From NCBI GenBank assembly GCA_035403085.1, contig DAONEM010000017.1, forward strand, positions 1-42,295: a stretch of DNA of 42,295 nt, read 5' to 3'. How positions within the stretch are numbered: position 1 is the stretch's first letter; each line of letters begins with the position of its first letter. Shown in pieces: positions 24,562 through 32,354 of this stretch. Source of the stretch: JAMOAD01 sp023621955. Its GTDB lineage: Bacteria > Acidobacteriota > Aminicenantia > JAMOAD01. The position numbers were made by a program, and so were the translations under genes. Under the pieces are notes generated by a model, which saw nothing but the letters and a program-made list of their open reading frames with translations, made no database searches and was not told the origin of the DNA.

Positions 24562-25262
24562 AGAGCCCCCGACCCTTCGTCGTCTCCGCGGTCGGTTTGA
24601 CACTCACCACCCTCTTGACCTTTCTCCTTCTCCTGGGCCTGACTCCCTCACCGATCCTCACACTCGCTCTTCTCTTCGCCCTCTCCCTCTGTTGGTGCGG
24701 AGGTTTTGCCCTCTGGAAGGCCGCCCTCTCCCCCCCCACTCCTTCGGTCCTCTCCCGGGATCTCTATTCGGCCTTGGACTTTTTGCGGAATACGGGCACT
24801 GAACTTCTCGAGCACTTTCAGAGGGTTGACCCCTCCAGCGCCAGAATCTACGGGGAGCTCTCCCTCTCGGATGACGAGGCCGGAGTCCCCCGAGTCGAGA
24901 GGAGCCGGTTCACCCTGGCCGGCGCGGATATTCGAGTGGACCCCCCTAGGGTCGAGCCGAAGGTTCTGCTTGAGCTTTTGGAGAAGGGGAAGGGGGAGTG
25001 CGGGAAACTCCTCGAAAAGGGGGTCGGAGAGGGACGTTTGAGGGATACCCTTTGGGCCTACCACCACCTGGAGAGGGCGCTCTCCGGTAGAGGCGATCTC
25101 TCTTCGCTCCCGGTCCCTGTCTACGAGGATATGGACAGGCTCTACAGGGACCTGGTACTCCTATGGGCGGAGAGCTGGGCGGAACTTTACAGGGACCAAC
25201 CCTTCCACTTCCGGTACCTCCGACAGGAGGCGTTTGCCAGGCGAATCTGGGGGAAAGGTTAA
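24558..25262 (+). CDS. Unknown membrane protein with two N-terminal helices
   Basis: A 234-residue protein of no family I recognise. Residues about 8-30 and 31-55 are two hydrophobic helices (FVVSAVGLTLTTLLTFLLLLG and ILTLALLFALSLCWCGGFAL) joined by a tight turn, giving a hairpin anchor. The remaining 180 residues are charged and mostly helical, probably cytosolic, with a leucine-rich LLELLEKGKGECGKLLEKG segment. GAGGTGGGGGT precedes the ATG. Its stop shares bases with the stop of folD on the other strand, so the two genes converge with no terminator between them. Confidence 0.7.
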   Translation: MKSPRPFVVSAVGLTLTTLLTFLLLLGLTPSPILTLALLFALSLCWCGGFALWKAALSPPTPSVLSRDLYSALDFLRNTGTELLEHFQRVDPSSARIYGELSLSDDEAGVPRVERSRFTLAGADIRVDPPRVEPKVLLELLEKGKGECGKLLEKGVGEGRLRDTLWAYHHLERALSGRGDLSSLPVPVYEDMDRLYRDLVLLWAESWAELYRDQPFHFRYLRQEAFARRIWGKG

Positions 25263-26188
25263 GAGAGCTTCTCCCGCTTCAGAAAGGCCTTAAGGGTGTT
25301 CTTGATCAAGAAGAGAACCGTCAGGGGGCCCACACCGCCGGGGACGGGGGTCAGGTAGGCGGCCTTCTCGATGACGGTGGGGTGAACGTCGCCCACGAGG
25401 ATCCGGTTGTTCTTCCTGAACCTTGCCAAGTGCTCAGGGCAGAGGGCCAACTCGCGTTCGACCAGTTCCCTATCGGTCAAGGAGTTGGTTCCGACATCGA
25501 TCACCACCGCGCCGGCCTTGACGTAATCGGGTTTTATCAAAAGGGCTTTCCCAACGGCGACGAAGAGGTAGTCCGCTTCACGGCAGACTCCGGGAAGATC
25601 CTCCGTCCGGGAGTGGGCTACGGTGACGGTCATATGCTCTTGCAGGAGGAGAAGGGCTAGAGGCTTGCCGACGATGTTGGAACGGCCGACGACGACGGCC
25701 CTCTTTCCCTTCAGGGCGAAGCCGTTGGCCTTAAGGAATTGGACGATTCCCAGGGGGGTGCAGGGGAGAAGCGATTCCTGCCCCTTGAGGAGTCGACCGG
25801 AGTTGAGGATGTGAAAACCGTCCACGTCTTTTTCGGGGTCGATGGCGGCGATCACCTTCTCCTCGGCCAGGTGCGGCGGCAGAGGGAGCTGAACGATCAT
25901 CCCGTGAACCTTCTCGTCGTTGTTGAGCCGCTCGACGGTCTCCAGGAGCTCCGACTCGGTGATGTCGGCGGGAAGCCTCAAGGTCTTTGAGTCCATTCCG
26001 AGCTCTTTCCCCATAGTCTCTTTCTTCTTGACATAGGAGAGGGAGGCCGGGTTGTCGCCTACCAAGAGCACCGTCAGGCCAGGGACTCTTCCGGTCGCCT
26101 CGCGGCACTCTTCGATCTTCTTCTTTAAAACCGCCTTCTCTTGTTCAACGAAACTTGCGGAGGGTAGCCATTGGCCCATATTTTCCAT
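25259..26188 (-). CDS. folD: Methylenetetrahydrofolate dehydrogenase / methenyltetrahydrofolate cyclohydrolase
   Basis: A bifunctional cytosolic enzyme of one-carbon metabolism: it oxidises 5,10-methylene-THF and hydrolyses the product to 10-formyl-THF. The 309 residues are normal for FolD, slightly long at both ends. The active site is intact: Y52 and K56 in SLSYVKKKETMG, Q100 in VQLPLP, D121 in PEKDVDGFH. VVGRSNIVGKPLALLLL binds the dinucleotide, and TPVPGGVGPLTVLFLIKNT is the C-terminal family signature. Two ATGs are possible (26188 and 26179), both close to the AAAGGAAAGG ribosome site. It lies 13 bases after the M20-like gene, and downstream of serine-synthesis genes, serine being the usual one-carbon source. 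Confidence 0.95.
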   Translation of the reverse strand: MENMGQWLPSASFVEQEKAVLKKKIEECREATGRVPGLTVLLVGDNPASLSYVKKKETMGKELGMDSKTLRLPADITESELLETVERLNNDEKVHGMIVQLPLPPHLAEEKVIAAIDPEKDVDGFHILNSGRLLKGQESLLPCTPLGIVQFLKANGFALKGKRAVVVGRSNIVGKPLALLLLQEHMTVTVAHSRTEDLPGVCREADYLFVAVGKALLIKPDYVKAGAVVIDVGTNSLTDRELVERELALCPEHLARFRKNNRILVGDVHPTVIEKAAYLTPVPGGVGPLTVLFLIKNTLKAFLKREKLS

Positions 26189-26201
26189 CCTTTCCTTTCA
26201 A

Positions 26202-27428
26202 TTAGAGGTGTTCCATGTTCCAGGCGAAGACTTTGCTCTCGTAGAGGAGGTTGTCGATGAGGGCCGATTCGTTGGGGCTGTGGGCCGTCATTTCGACTTT
26301 GCGCCAAGAGGCCGCCGCCAGGCCTTGCTTACGGAAGAAGGCCGCGGGGGTGGTGGAGCCCAGACCGGTCATCTTCCCCTCTCTCCCTCCGACCTCCCTC
26401 AGGGAACGGAGGAGGCGGCCGACCATCGGGGCGTCCTCGGAGGTCTTGGGGGCCGAGTCGAGGCGCAGGACCCGTTCCGCCTCTATGGAGACCCCCTCAG
26501 ATTCCTCAACTTGGGCGACGAACTTTCCGATGGCCTCTTCCACGGTTTCGAGGGGGTAGTCGGGGAGGATCCGACAGTCCATGTAGAAGACCGAGAGCCC
26601 GGGGATCATGTTGACTCCGGGGACGTTCTTCTCCTTCAGCGTAGGCTCGAAGGTGGAGTAGGGTGGGGTGAAGATCGGATCCTGAAGGGGGAAGAGTTCC
26701 ATGAGGTGGTCCAACTCCCTCATGAGGACCGCCGAGGCTCTCAGGGCGTTCTTGCCCAGGTGGGGGGTGGAGGCGTGGGTCGCCTTACCCCTCAGCGTGA
26801 ACTTATACCAGAGCAGAGACTTCTCGGAGATTCCTACGCTGAGGCCATCCGGGGATCCTCCGTCGGCGACCAGGTAGAGGTCGTTTCTTCCGAAGAGGTG
26901 GGGCGCCTGTTGAAAGACCTGCTTCAGGCCCCGAGAGGATCCGCCCTTCTCGTCGGAGAGGAAGAGAAGTCGGAGGGTGTTGGCAGGTTCGATCCCCAGC
27001 TCCCTCATCCCCCGGAGGGCGAGGAGGGTGGCGACGATATCCTGGTTGTTGTTCTCCGCTCCCCGGCCGAAGATCCGGCCCTCCTTCACATAGGGCTCAA
27101 AGGGGTCTCCCTCCCAGAGGGAGAGCTCTTCCACGGGTTCGACGTCGAGGCAGTTGACGATCCAGAGAGCCTTCTCGCTCTGACGTCCGGGGATCTGAAA
27201 GACGAAGTTGGGTCGAAGGGGCGGCGTGGCGTTGATATCCGAGAGCGGGAACTCGAGAAACTTTCCCGGAGAGGCCGCCGCGAGGAGTTTGCGCAGGAGG
27301 TCGGCCTTTCGGCCCTCCCCGATTCCCCCGTTGCGGGGAGAAAGGGCGGGAATCGCCGTTAACTCAAGCATCAAATCGATGGCGGAGTCACGGTTTTCGT
27401 CGATGTATCGGAAGAGGGGTTCGGGCAT
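26202..27428 (-). CDS. M20-family peptidase homologue with altered metal site
   Basis: The 408-residue protein has the full M20 (ArgE/DapE/carboxypeptidase G2) layout, a catalytic domain split by a dimerisation domain. WEGDPFEPYVKEGRIFGRG, KATHASTPHLGKNALRA and VPGVNMIPG are family landmarks. The metal site is changed: the HxD motif reads C93-L-D95, the bridging aspartate is N126 in GAENNNQD, and the second acid of the DEE motif is K161 in SDEKGG. The general-base glutamate E160 and the ligands D189 and H383 remain. Three of five metal ligands are therefore lost. It may bind a single metal, work on a different substrate, or be a non-catalytic protein. It begins six bases after a terminator U-tract with no ribosome site. 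Before seeing those changes I would have called it a dipeptidase or deacylase. Confidence 0.8.
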   Translation of the reverse strand: MPEPLFRYIDENRDSAIDLMLELTAIPALSPRNGGIGEGRKADLLRKLLAAASPGKFLEFPLSDINATPPLRPNFVFQIPGRQSEKALWIVNCLDVEPVEELSLWEGDPFEPYVKEGRIFGRGAENNNQDIVATLLALRGMRELGIEPANTLRLLFLSDEKGGSSRGLKQVFQQAPHLFGRNDLYLVADGGSPDGLSVGISEKSLLWYKFTLRGKATHASTPHLGKNALRASAVLMRELDHLMELFPLQDPIFTPPYSTFEPTLKEKNVPGVNMIPGLSVFYMDCRILPDYPLETVEEAIGKFVAQVEESEGVSIEAERVLRLDSAPKTSEDAPMVGRLLRSLREVGGREGKMTGLGSTTPAAFFRKQGLAAASWRKVEMTAHSPNESALIDNLLYESKVFAWNMEHL

Positions 27429-27433
27429 GGGAT

Positions 27434-27469
27434 AAAAAAAGAGGGGGTGGAGAGGACTCCACCCCCTCT
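27434..27469 (-). terminator. Rho-independent terminator of the serine operon
   Basis: On the - strand, GAGGGGGTGGAG, a 4-base loop and CTCCACCCCCTC make a perfect 12-pair stem followed by seven U. It begins seven bases after the serA stop. Confidence 0.9.
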
Positions 27470-27475
27470 GGGAAT

Positions 27476-28384
27476 TTATTTACCGTAAAACTCTTTCAGC
27501 ACTTTAATGACTTCCAGGCCAGCCCTCTCTTGACCCTCGTGGGCGGAAGCGCCCAGGTGGGGAAGGGGGATGACGTTGGGGTGGTCGATGAGGTCGAACT
27601 GAACCGGAGGCTCCACGGAGAAGACGTCCAGGACGGCGGTACGAATTTTGCCACCGTTGAGGGCTTCCAGAAGCGCCGCCTCGTCTACCGTTCCGCCCCT
27701 GGCAACGTTGATCAGAACGGCGTTCGGTTTCATGAGACCGAACTCACGGGTGGAGATCATGTTCGTGGTCTTCTCGGTCTTAGGCAGATGCATGGAGATG
27801 TAGTCAGCCTTCTTAAGAAGTTCGTCCAGGGTGACCTGCTTGGCCGCCAGGTCGCTCTTGACATCGACGATGTCGAAATAGACCACGTCCATTCCCAAGG
27901 CCAGCTCCCGGCGAGCCACTTCACGACCGATTCTGCCGAAGCCGATGACGCCGGCGGTCTTGCCGTAGAGCTCCGTTCCTTCGAAGAGCTTCTTCTCCCA
28001 CTTGTGTTCCTTGACGCTCTTATAGGCCTGGGGGATGAAGCGCGCCGCGGCGAACATGAGGCCGATGGTGTACTCGGCCACGGTGATGGAGGTTGCGGAG
28101 GGGGTGTTGAAAACCTTGATCCCCAACTCTTCAGCCTTTTTCACGTCGATGTTGTCCAGACCGATACCGGCGCGGACGGCCACCTTGAGGTTCTTGCCGG
28201 CTTCGAGGATGTCGGCCTTCAACTTCGTGGCGCTTCGGATGACGACCCCTTCGTAATGGACGATTTCAGCCTTGAGCTCGTCCGGGGTCATCCCGGTCTT
28301 GACAGTGACTTCGAATCCCGGGATCTCTTTCAGCTGATCCACGGCGTTCTGGGAAAGTTTATCGCTGATCAGAATCTTTGTCAT
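27476..28384 (-). CDS. serA: D-3-phosphoglycerate dehydrogenase, short form
   Basis: Catalyses the first step of serine synthesis, oxidising 3-phosphoglycerate with NAD. The 302-residue protein lacks the C-terminal ACT/regulatory domains, so serine feedback through that domain is not expected. GVIGFGRIGREVA is the NAD loop; the catalytic triad appears as R in NVARGG, E in DVFSVEPP and H in PLPHLGAS. The start is ATG 28384, seven bases after AGGAGG. GTG 28390 is too close to the ribosome site. The ATG overlaps the stop of the aminotransferase gene (ATGA), so the two are translated together, and a strong terminator follows. A related hydroxypyruvate or other 2-hydroxyacid dehydrogenase is the alternative, but the partner gene favours SerA. 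Confidence 0.9.
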   Translation of the reverse strand: MTKILISDKLSQNAVDQLKEIPGFEVTVKTGMTPDELKAEIVHYEGVVIRSATKLKADILEAGKNLKVAVRAGIGLDNIDVKKAEELGIKVFNTPSATSITVAEYTIGLMFAAARFIPQAYKSVKEHKWEKKLFEGTELYGKTAGVIGFGRIGREVARRELALGMDVVYFDIVDVKSDLAAKQVTLDELLKKADYISMHLPKTEKTTNMISTREFGLMKPNAVLINVARGGTVDEAALLEALNGGKIRTAVLDVFSVEPPVQFDLIDHPNVIPLPHLGASAHEGQERAGLEVIKVLKEFYGK

Positions 28385-29526
28385 TTCCACTCCTCCTGAA
28401 GAACCTTCTGTGTGGCGGCGACACCGGCTCCCATGGTCACGGGGTAACCGAGGTCTTTGAGGGTCATCTCGAGGGCGGAGATCATGATGATCATCTCGAA
28501 CCCGCTCATGTACCCGAGGTGGGCGAGGCGGAAGAACTCACCCTTCCGGGGTTCCTGGGCTCCGGCGATGTAGGCCATGTACTTCTTCTGCATGGTCTTG
28601 ACCAGAGCGTTTCCATCGACTCCTTTGGGGGTCTTGACGGAGGTGAGAATGTTGCCGGGGGCGGTGGCGAAGAGCTCGAGGCCGATCGCCTTGACTCCGG
28701 CCCGAACGGCGTCGGCCAGGATTCTATGATGCTCAAGGATTCCTTCCATGGTCTGCTCTTTGATGATCTTGAGAGCCTCAAGCTGCTGGATCACCAGGGT
28801 GACGCCAGGGGTCCAGGGGGTAGTCTTCTTGGCCAGGTTCTTACGGGCCTTCTTCATGTCGAAGTAAAACTTGGGAAGCTTGGAGGCTTCCACGAGTTTC
28901 CAAGCCTTGTCGTCGAAGGAGATGAAGGCGAGTCCCGGGGGGATCATGAGGGACTTCTGGGAACCTGTGAGCAGGACGTTGACGCCCCACTGGTCCATCG
29001 GGCAGGGGGTGGCGCCGAGACCGGAGATTCCGTCGACCACGAGGATGGCGTCGGTTTTGCCGACAACCTTGGCGAAGCCTTCGATGTCGTAGACGGCGCC
29101 GGTGGAAGTCTCAGAGAGCTGGCAGAGAACAGCTTTAGCGTCGGGGTTGGCCTTGAGAGCCTTTTCAAGCTCTTCGGCGGGGTAGGCGCATCCCCATTCC
29201 ACGGGGATTTCGATGGCGTTGACGCCGTAGGCTTTGCAGATCTGTCCCCAACGTTCGCCGAACTTTCCGCCGACGATGACGAGAACCTTGTCGCCGGGGG
29301 AGAAGAGGTTGGTGACGGCGGATTCCATGGCGCCGGTTCCGGAGCAGGTGAGGGTGTAGACGTCGTTCTTCGTCTGGAAGACATACTTCATACCCTCGGT
29401 CATCTCCATGAAGATGTTGGAAAACTCTTCGGTGCGGTGGTGGATGATGGGAAGGGCGGCTTTGGCCAGAACCGTCTCGGGGACGGGCGTCGGGCCGGGA
29501 GAGAGCAGGTAGTACTTTTTCAACAT
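28381..29526 (-). CDS. Class V aminotransferase, probable phosphoserine or serine/alanine-glyoxylate type
   Basis: A 381-residue PLP enzyme. The cofactor lysine is K191 in LLTGSQKSLMIPPG and the ring-nitrogen aspartate is D165 in LVVDGISGLG. LSPGPTPVPETVL at the N terminus and HHRTEEF are typical of the alanine-/serine-glyoxylate aminotransferase branch. Several thermophiles and anaerobes use this branch in place of SerC. Since serA overlaps its end, the likely role is 3-phosphohydroxypyruvate to phosphoserine. The substrate cannot be fixed from sequence. It is the first gene of a two-gene operon with a near-consensus promoter. Confidence 0.85.
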   Translation of the reverse strand: MLKKYYLLSPGPTPVPETVLAKAALPIIHHRTEEFSNIFMEMTEGMKYVFQTKNDVYTLTCSGTGAMESAVTNLFSPGDKVLVIVGGKFGERWGQICKAYGVNAIEIPVEWGCAYPAEELEKALKANPDAKAVLCQLSETSTGAVYDIEGFAKVVGKTDAILVVDGISGLGATPCPMDQWGVNVLLTGSQKSLMIPPGLAFISFDDKAWKLVEASKLPKFYFDMKKARKNLAKKTTPWTPGVTLVIQQLEALKIIKEQTMEGILEHHRILADAVRAGVKAIGLELFATAPGNILTSVKTPKGVDGNALVKTMQKKYMAYIAGAQEPRKGEFFRLAHLGYMSGFEMIIMISALEMTLKDLGYPVTMGAGVAATQKVLQEEWK

Positions 29527-29569
29527 ATGAAAGCCTCCATGGTTAGAAATTTTATTAAACAGAGAAAAA

Positions 29570-29598
29570 ATTATAGACCAAAGAGAGTTGCATGTAAA
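29570..29598 (-). promoter_or_regulatory. Near-consensus sigma-70 promoter of the serine operon
   Basis: On the - strand TTTACA, 17 bases, TATAAT; only one -35 base departs from consensus. It lies about 43 bases before the aminotransferase start in an AT-rich gap. This is the best promoter in the window. Confidence 0.8.
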
Positions 29599-29635
29599 CC
29601 GTGAAGAGAAGAGGAGGAATCTTGCGTAAAATCCG

Positions 29636-30127
29636 TCAGCAGACCGGGGAGGTGGAGGGGTGAAAAAAAGAGGCCAAGGCTATGGCCACGGCGTCGGATT
29701 CATCGGCTCTTTGAAAGGTCAAAGGCGTAGGGAAGAAGAAGGCCAAAGCCTTCTGGACCTGCTCTTTCTCCGCCCGCCCGTAACCGGTCACGATCTTCTT
29801 AACCTCTCCGGGGGTGAGGGAGAGGAAGGGAAGGGAGCGGCGACGGGTCTCCAGAAGGAGCGCTCCCCGCAGATGGGCCAACACGAAGGAGCTGTGAGGG
29901 TTCTTTCCGACGAAGATATTTTCGAGAACAACCCAATGGGGAGCGGTTCTCTCCACTAAGGAGGCGAAGTCTAAGGCGATGGAAACGACCCTCTCTTCGA
30001 AGGGGAGAGCGGTGGAAGGACGGAAGAGGCCACTCTCCCGGAGGGTAAAACACCCCCCTTGCTCTTCGACCACCCCATAACCGGTGGTCTGAACACCTGG
30101 ATCGATTCCCAGGGCTACTCGGAGAAT
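29636..30127 (-). CDS. ruvC: Holliday junction resolvase RuvC with ATT start
   Basis: Cuts Holliday junctions in recombinational repair as a dimer with RuvAB. The first conventional start, GTG 30073, would remove the N-terminal catalytic aspartate. Extending the frame upstream gives MLRVALGIDPG, a typical RuvC start, from ATT at 30127, inside the end of yebC and behind a GGAGGAGATGG ribosome site. From there the protein is 163 residues, close to the usual 160-175. All four acidic active-site residues are present: D9 (GIDPG), E69 (VLENIF), D142 and D145 (RADESDAVAIA). No ATG, GTG or TTG exists in frame upstream before the code becomes implausible. CTG at 30112 is the other candidate. ruvA and ruvB are not in the window. 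Confidence 0.88.
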   Translation of the reverse strand: MLRVALGIDPGVQTTGYGVVEEQGGCFTLRESGLFRPSTALPFEERVVSIALDFASLVERTAPHWVVLENIFVGKNPHSSFVLAHLRGALLLETRRRSLPFLSLTPGEVKKIVTGYGRAEKEQVQKALAFFFPTPLTFQRADESDAVAIALASFFHPSTSPVC

Positions 30128-30864
30128 TTTTCCATCTCCTCCTCGCTGATGTCGGCGTTGTTCCAGACGTTCTCTACGTCGTCATGGTCTTCGAGCGCCG
30201 ATACGAGGCGGAGCATCTGTTGAGCCTCTTTCCCCGCCAAGGTCACGTAGGTCTGGGGAATCTTGCCGACCTTGGAATCTTCCATGGGGACTTTGGCGTC
30301 TTGGAGGGCTTTGACCACATCATCGAAGGCTTCCGGGGTCGTGTAAACCATGAAGGCCCCCTCTTCTTCTTGGATGTCCTCGGCGCCCGCGGAGATGGCG
30401 ATGTCCATGAGCTCGTCCTCTTTCACGCCTTCGGTGGGAACGACGACGTACCCTTTCTTCTGGAACATCCAAGAGACGCACCCAAGCTCGCCGAGGTTGC
30501 CGGCGTTCTTGGAGAAGAGATGACGGAATTCCGCGACGGTGCGGTTCTTGTTGTCTGTGACCGCCTCGACCAAAAGGGCGGCGCCACCGGGTCCGTAACC
30601 TTCGTAGGTGAGCTCTTCGTAATTGACTCCCTCAAGCTGACCGGTACCGCGAAGGATAGCCTTCTCGATATTGTCCTTAGGCATGTTCAACGCGCGGGCG
30701 TTGTCCATGGCTTTACGGAGACGGGAGTTCCTTTCAGCGTCACCACCACCTTGACGGGCGGCGATCTGAATCTCCCTGATCACTCTTGTGAAGGCCTGGC
30801 CTCTCTTGCTGTCGGTCGCCGCCTTCTTATGCTTGATGGATGCCCATTTCGAATGTCCTGACAT
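30115..30864 (-). CDS. yebC: YebC/TACO1-family protein
   Basis: A 249-residue soluble protein of a near-universal family, known as a transcription regulator in some bacteria and as a translation factor that eases ribosome stalling on proline runs in others. The invariant N terminus MSGHSKWASIKHKKAATDSKRG is seen, as is NMPKDNIEKAILRGTG and YEGYGPGGAALLVEAVTDN. The start follows TTTTTAAGGAGGGTCCG. ruvC begins inside its last codons, the common yebC-ruvC order, so the two are co-expressed. Confidence 0.95.
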   Translation of the reverse strand: MSGHSKWASIKHKKAATDSKRGQAFTRVIREIQIAARQGGGDAERNSRLRKAMDNARALNMPKDNIEKAILRGTGQLEGVNYEELTYEGYGPGGAALLVEAVTDNKNRTVAEFRHLFSKNAGNLGELGCVSWMFQKKGYVVVPTEGVKEDELMDIAISAGAEDIQEEEGAFMVYTTPEAFDDVVKALQDAKVPMEDSKVGKIPQTYVTLAGKEAQQMLRLVSALEDHDDVENVWNNADISEEEMEKFSE

Positions 30865-30895
30865 CGGACCCTCCTTAAAAACCGTTTATTTCCGC

Positions 30896-30924
30896 ATTTT
30901 ATCACAGCCGGGGAGGAGATTCAA
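30896..30924 (-). promoter_or_regulatory. Sigma-70 promoter of yebC-ruvC
   Basis: On the - strand TTGAAT, 17 bases, TAAAAT. The -35 overlaps the stop codon of the upstream M99 gene; the yebC ATG follows about 31 bases later. Confidence 0.6.
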
Positions 30925-32345
30925 CGAAAGGACGCGGGCGAGAGGTCTTCTTCAAGGATCTCCAGAAGGGCGAAGAAGGTGGTCTTCTGACCCTTCTTCC
31001 CGTAGAGGGGGAAGTAACGACCCTCCGTGTCCAGGGCGAAGCGGCGTTGCATTTTATCGGCGGATACGGGGTGGCCCCGATCATCGCTTCTGTTGATTCT
31101 GTCTGGAGGTTGAAACCCCTTCAGGTCGATCTTTTCCCAGAGAGTCGACTCCTCCGTGTCAAAGGAGATCGTCTCACCGGGGCGGAGAGAGAGGACCATG
31201 CCCAGAGGGATCTCCATAGGGCGGCCGTCAAGGGTCACCGAAAGGGAGGGGGGAGGGGCGACTCTCAGCGTTCCTTTTCCGATTTGGTCGAAGTCATGGC
31301 CGACGAAGAGGGTGAGGTTTTCCCCTTCCCTGAGAAGGAAGGGCTTGTCTAGAAGGTTCTCGCCGTCCTTCCCCGCCAATTTAACGGACCAGCCGAAACG
31401 ACGGTTCCCCCAGATCCTGGTGACGCTGTAGGGCCCCGGAGAGGAGAGGTTGAGGGCGGAACCCGGGGGGAGGAAGAAGCGCCCTTTTGGTCCGGAGAGC
31501 TCGATTCCCCTCAACTCGGGGGGAAGAACCTTGCTGTCTGGAAAGCTTTCGAACTGAACCCCCAAGGCGCGAAAGAGCTCCCTCAAAACCAAGAGGTGGT
31601 GTTTCACCTTGGTCTGGTCGGAGGAGATGTTCTTCGAGACCTCAAGGCCGAAGGAGGGGATCTGAAAACTCTTATAGGCGAAGTAAGAGGCTGAACTTTT
31701 CATCTCCTCAAGCCTCAGGTCTTCCTGCTTCTCGTCGGTGCGGTGGTTCCAGAGGGCGAAACGCTGAGCCCTGGGGAGCTCCTTGTTGGCCCTGCGGACG
31801 GCCTCCCCTCCTAGGGCCTCTATGTCGATGGGTTGACCGTTCTTAGGAAAGAGGGCCTTGGCGCCGTCGATGATCAGACTCTGGCCGAAGGTGCCCGGCG
31901 AACGGGCGTGGAAACCCCAGGCGTCGTGGAGGTTGATGAACACATCGGCTTCCCCCATGAGGTTTTTGAGGATAGAGACGATCCTCCTGTCTGGGTCGGA
32001 GAGAGAGGAGAAGTTTTCGTCCTCAAACTTTCGGTTCATGTCGCCGAAGAAGCCCCTCACGTTCTTCATGATGGAGTAGAAGTTGACCCGGGGCAGGAGG
32101 ATGAGGGTACCTTTGGTGAGGCGGGCCTCCGCAAGCTTCTCGGCGGCGAGGTAAGCCCCGGGTTCATCCCCGTGGATTCCCCCGAAGATCAGAACCACCG
32201 GGTGCTTCTCCGTTTCCGCGGCGATTCGGACGACCGGGAAGCGGAAATCTGTGGAGGTGAGGTAGACGTTCTCCCAGTAGACCGATCCTGAGAGGAGGAG
32301 GGAGGAGGCGGTGATGACGAGGAACCTGCAGAGGAGCCTGAACAT
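30921..32345 (-). CDS. M99-type peptidoglycan D,L-carboxypeptidase (Csd4/Pgp1-like)
   Basis: The 474-residue protein has a signal peptide (residues 1-21, FLVITASSLLLSGS) and acts in the periplasm. The zinc site of the carboxypeptidase fold is seen as H58 and E61 in GGIHGDEPG and H140 in NLHDAWGFH; E235 in GLEVSKNI is the catalytic glutamate. Helicobacter Csd4 has glutamine in place of that first histidine, so this protein keeps the older form. About 220 beta-rich residues follow, as in M99 proteins. Such enzymes cut muramyl tripeptides to dipeptides and set helical or curved cell shape. It begins nine bases after the YkuD gene, whose product would act just before it on tetrapeptides. The pairing supports this over other M14 roles. 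Confidence 0.8.
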   Translation of the reverse strand: MFRLLCRFLVITASSLLLSGSVYWENVYLTSTDFRFPVVRIAAETEKHPVVLIFGGIHGDEPGAYLAAEKLAEARLTKGTLILLPRVNFYSIMKNVRGFFGDMNRKFEDENFSSLSDPDRRIVSILKNLMGEADVFINLHDAWGFHARSPGTFGQSLIIDGAKALFPKNGQPIDIEALGGEAVRRANKELPRAQRFALWNHRTDEKQEDLRLEEMKSSASYFAYKSFQIPSFGLEVSKNISSDQTKVKHHLLVLRELFRALGVQFESFPDSKVLPPELRGIELSGPKGRFFLPPGSALNLSSPGPYSVTRIWGNRRFGWSVKLAGKDGENLLDKPFLLREGENLTLFVGHDFDQIGKGTLRVAPPPSLSVTLDGRPMEIPLGMVLSLRPGETISFDTEESTLWEKIDLKGFQPPDRINRSDDRGHPVSADKMQRRFALDTEGRYFPLYGKKGQKTTFFALLEILEEDLSPASFR

Positions 32346-32354
32346 CCTTCCCTT

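Noticed and set aside
26052..29604. Long + strand open frames opposite folD/M20 (436 codons), serA (289) and the aminotransferase (408)
   Set aside because: They are shadows of well-recognised - strand genes, caused by high GC at third codon positions, and lack ribosome sites and recognisable domains.
29636..30073. ruvC starting at GTG 30073 (145 residues)
   Set aside because: This start removes the catalytic aspartate and the conserved GIDPG segment that are encoded in frame just upstream.
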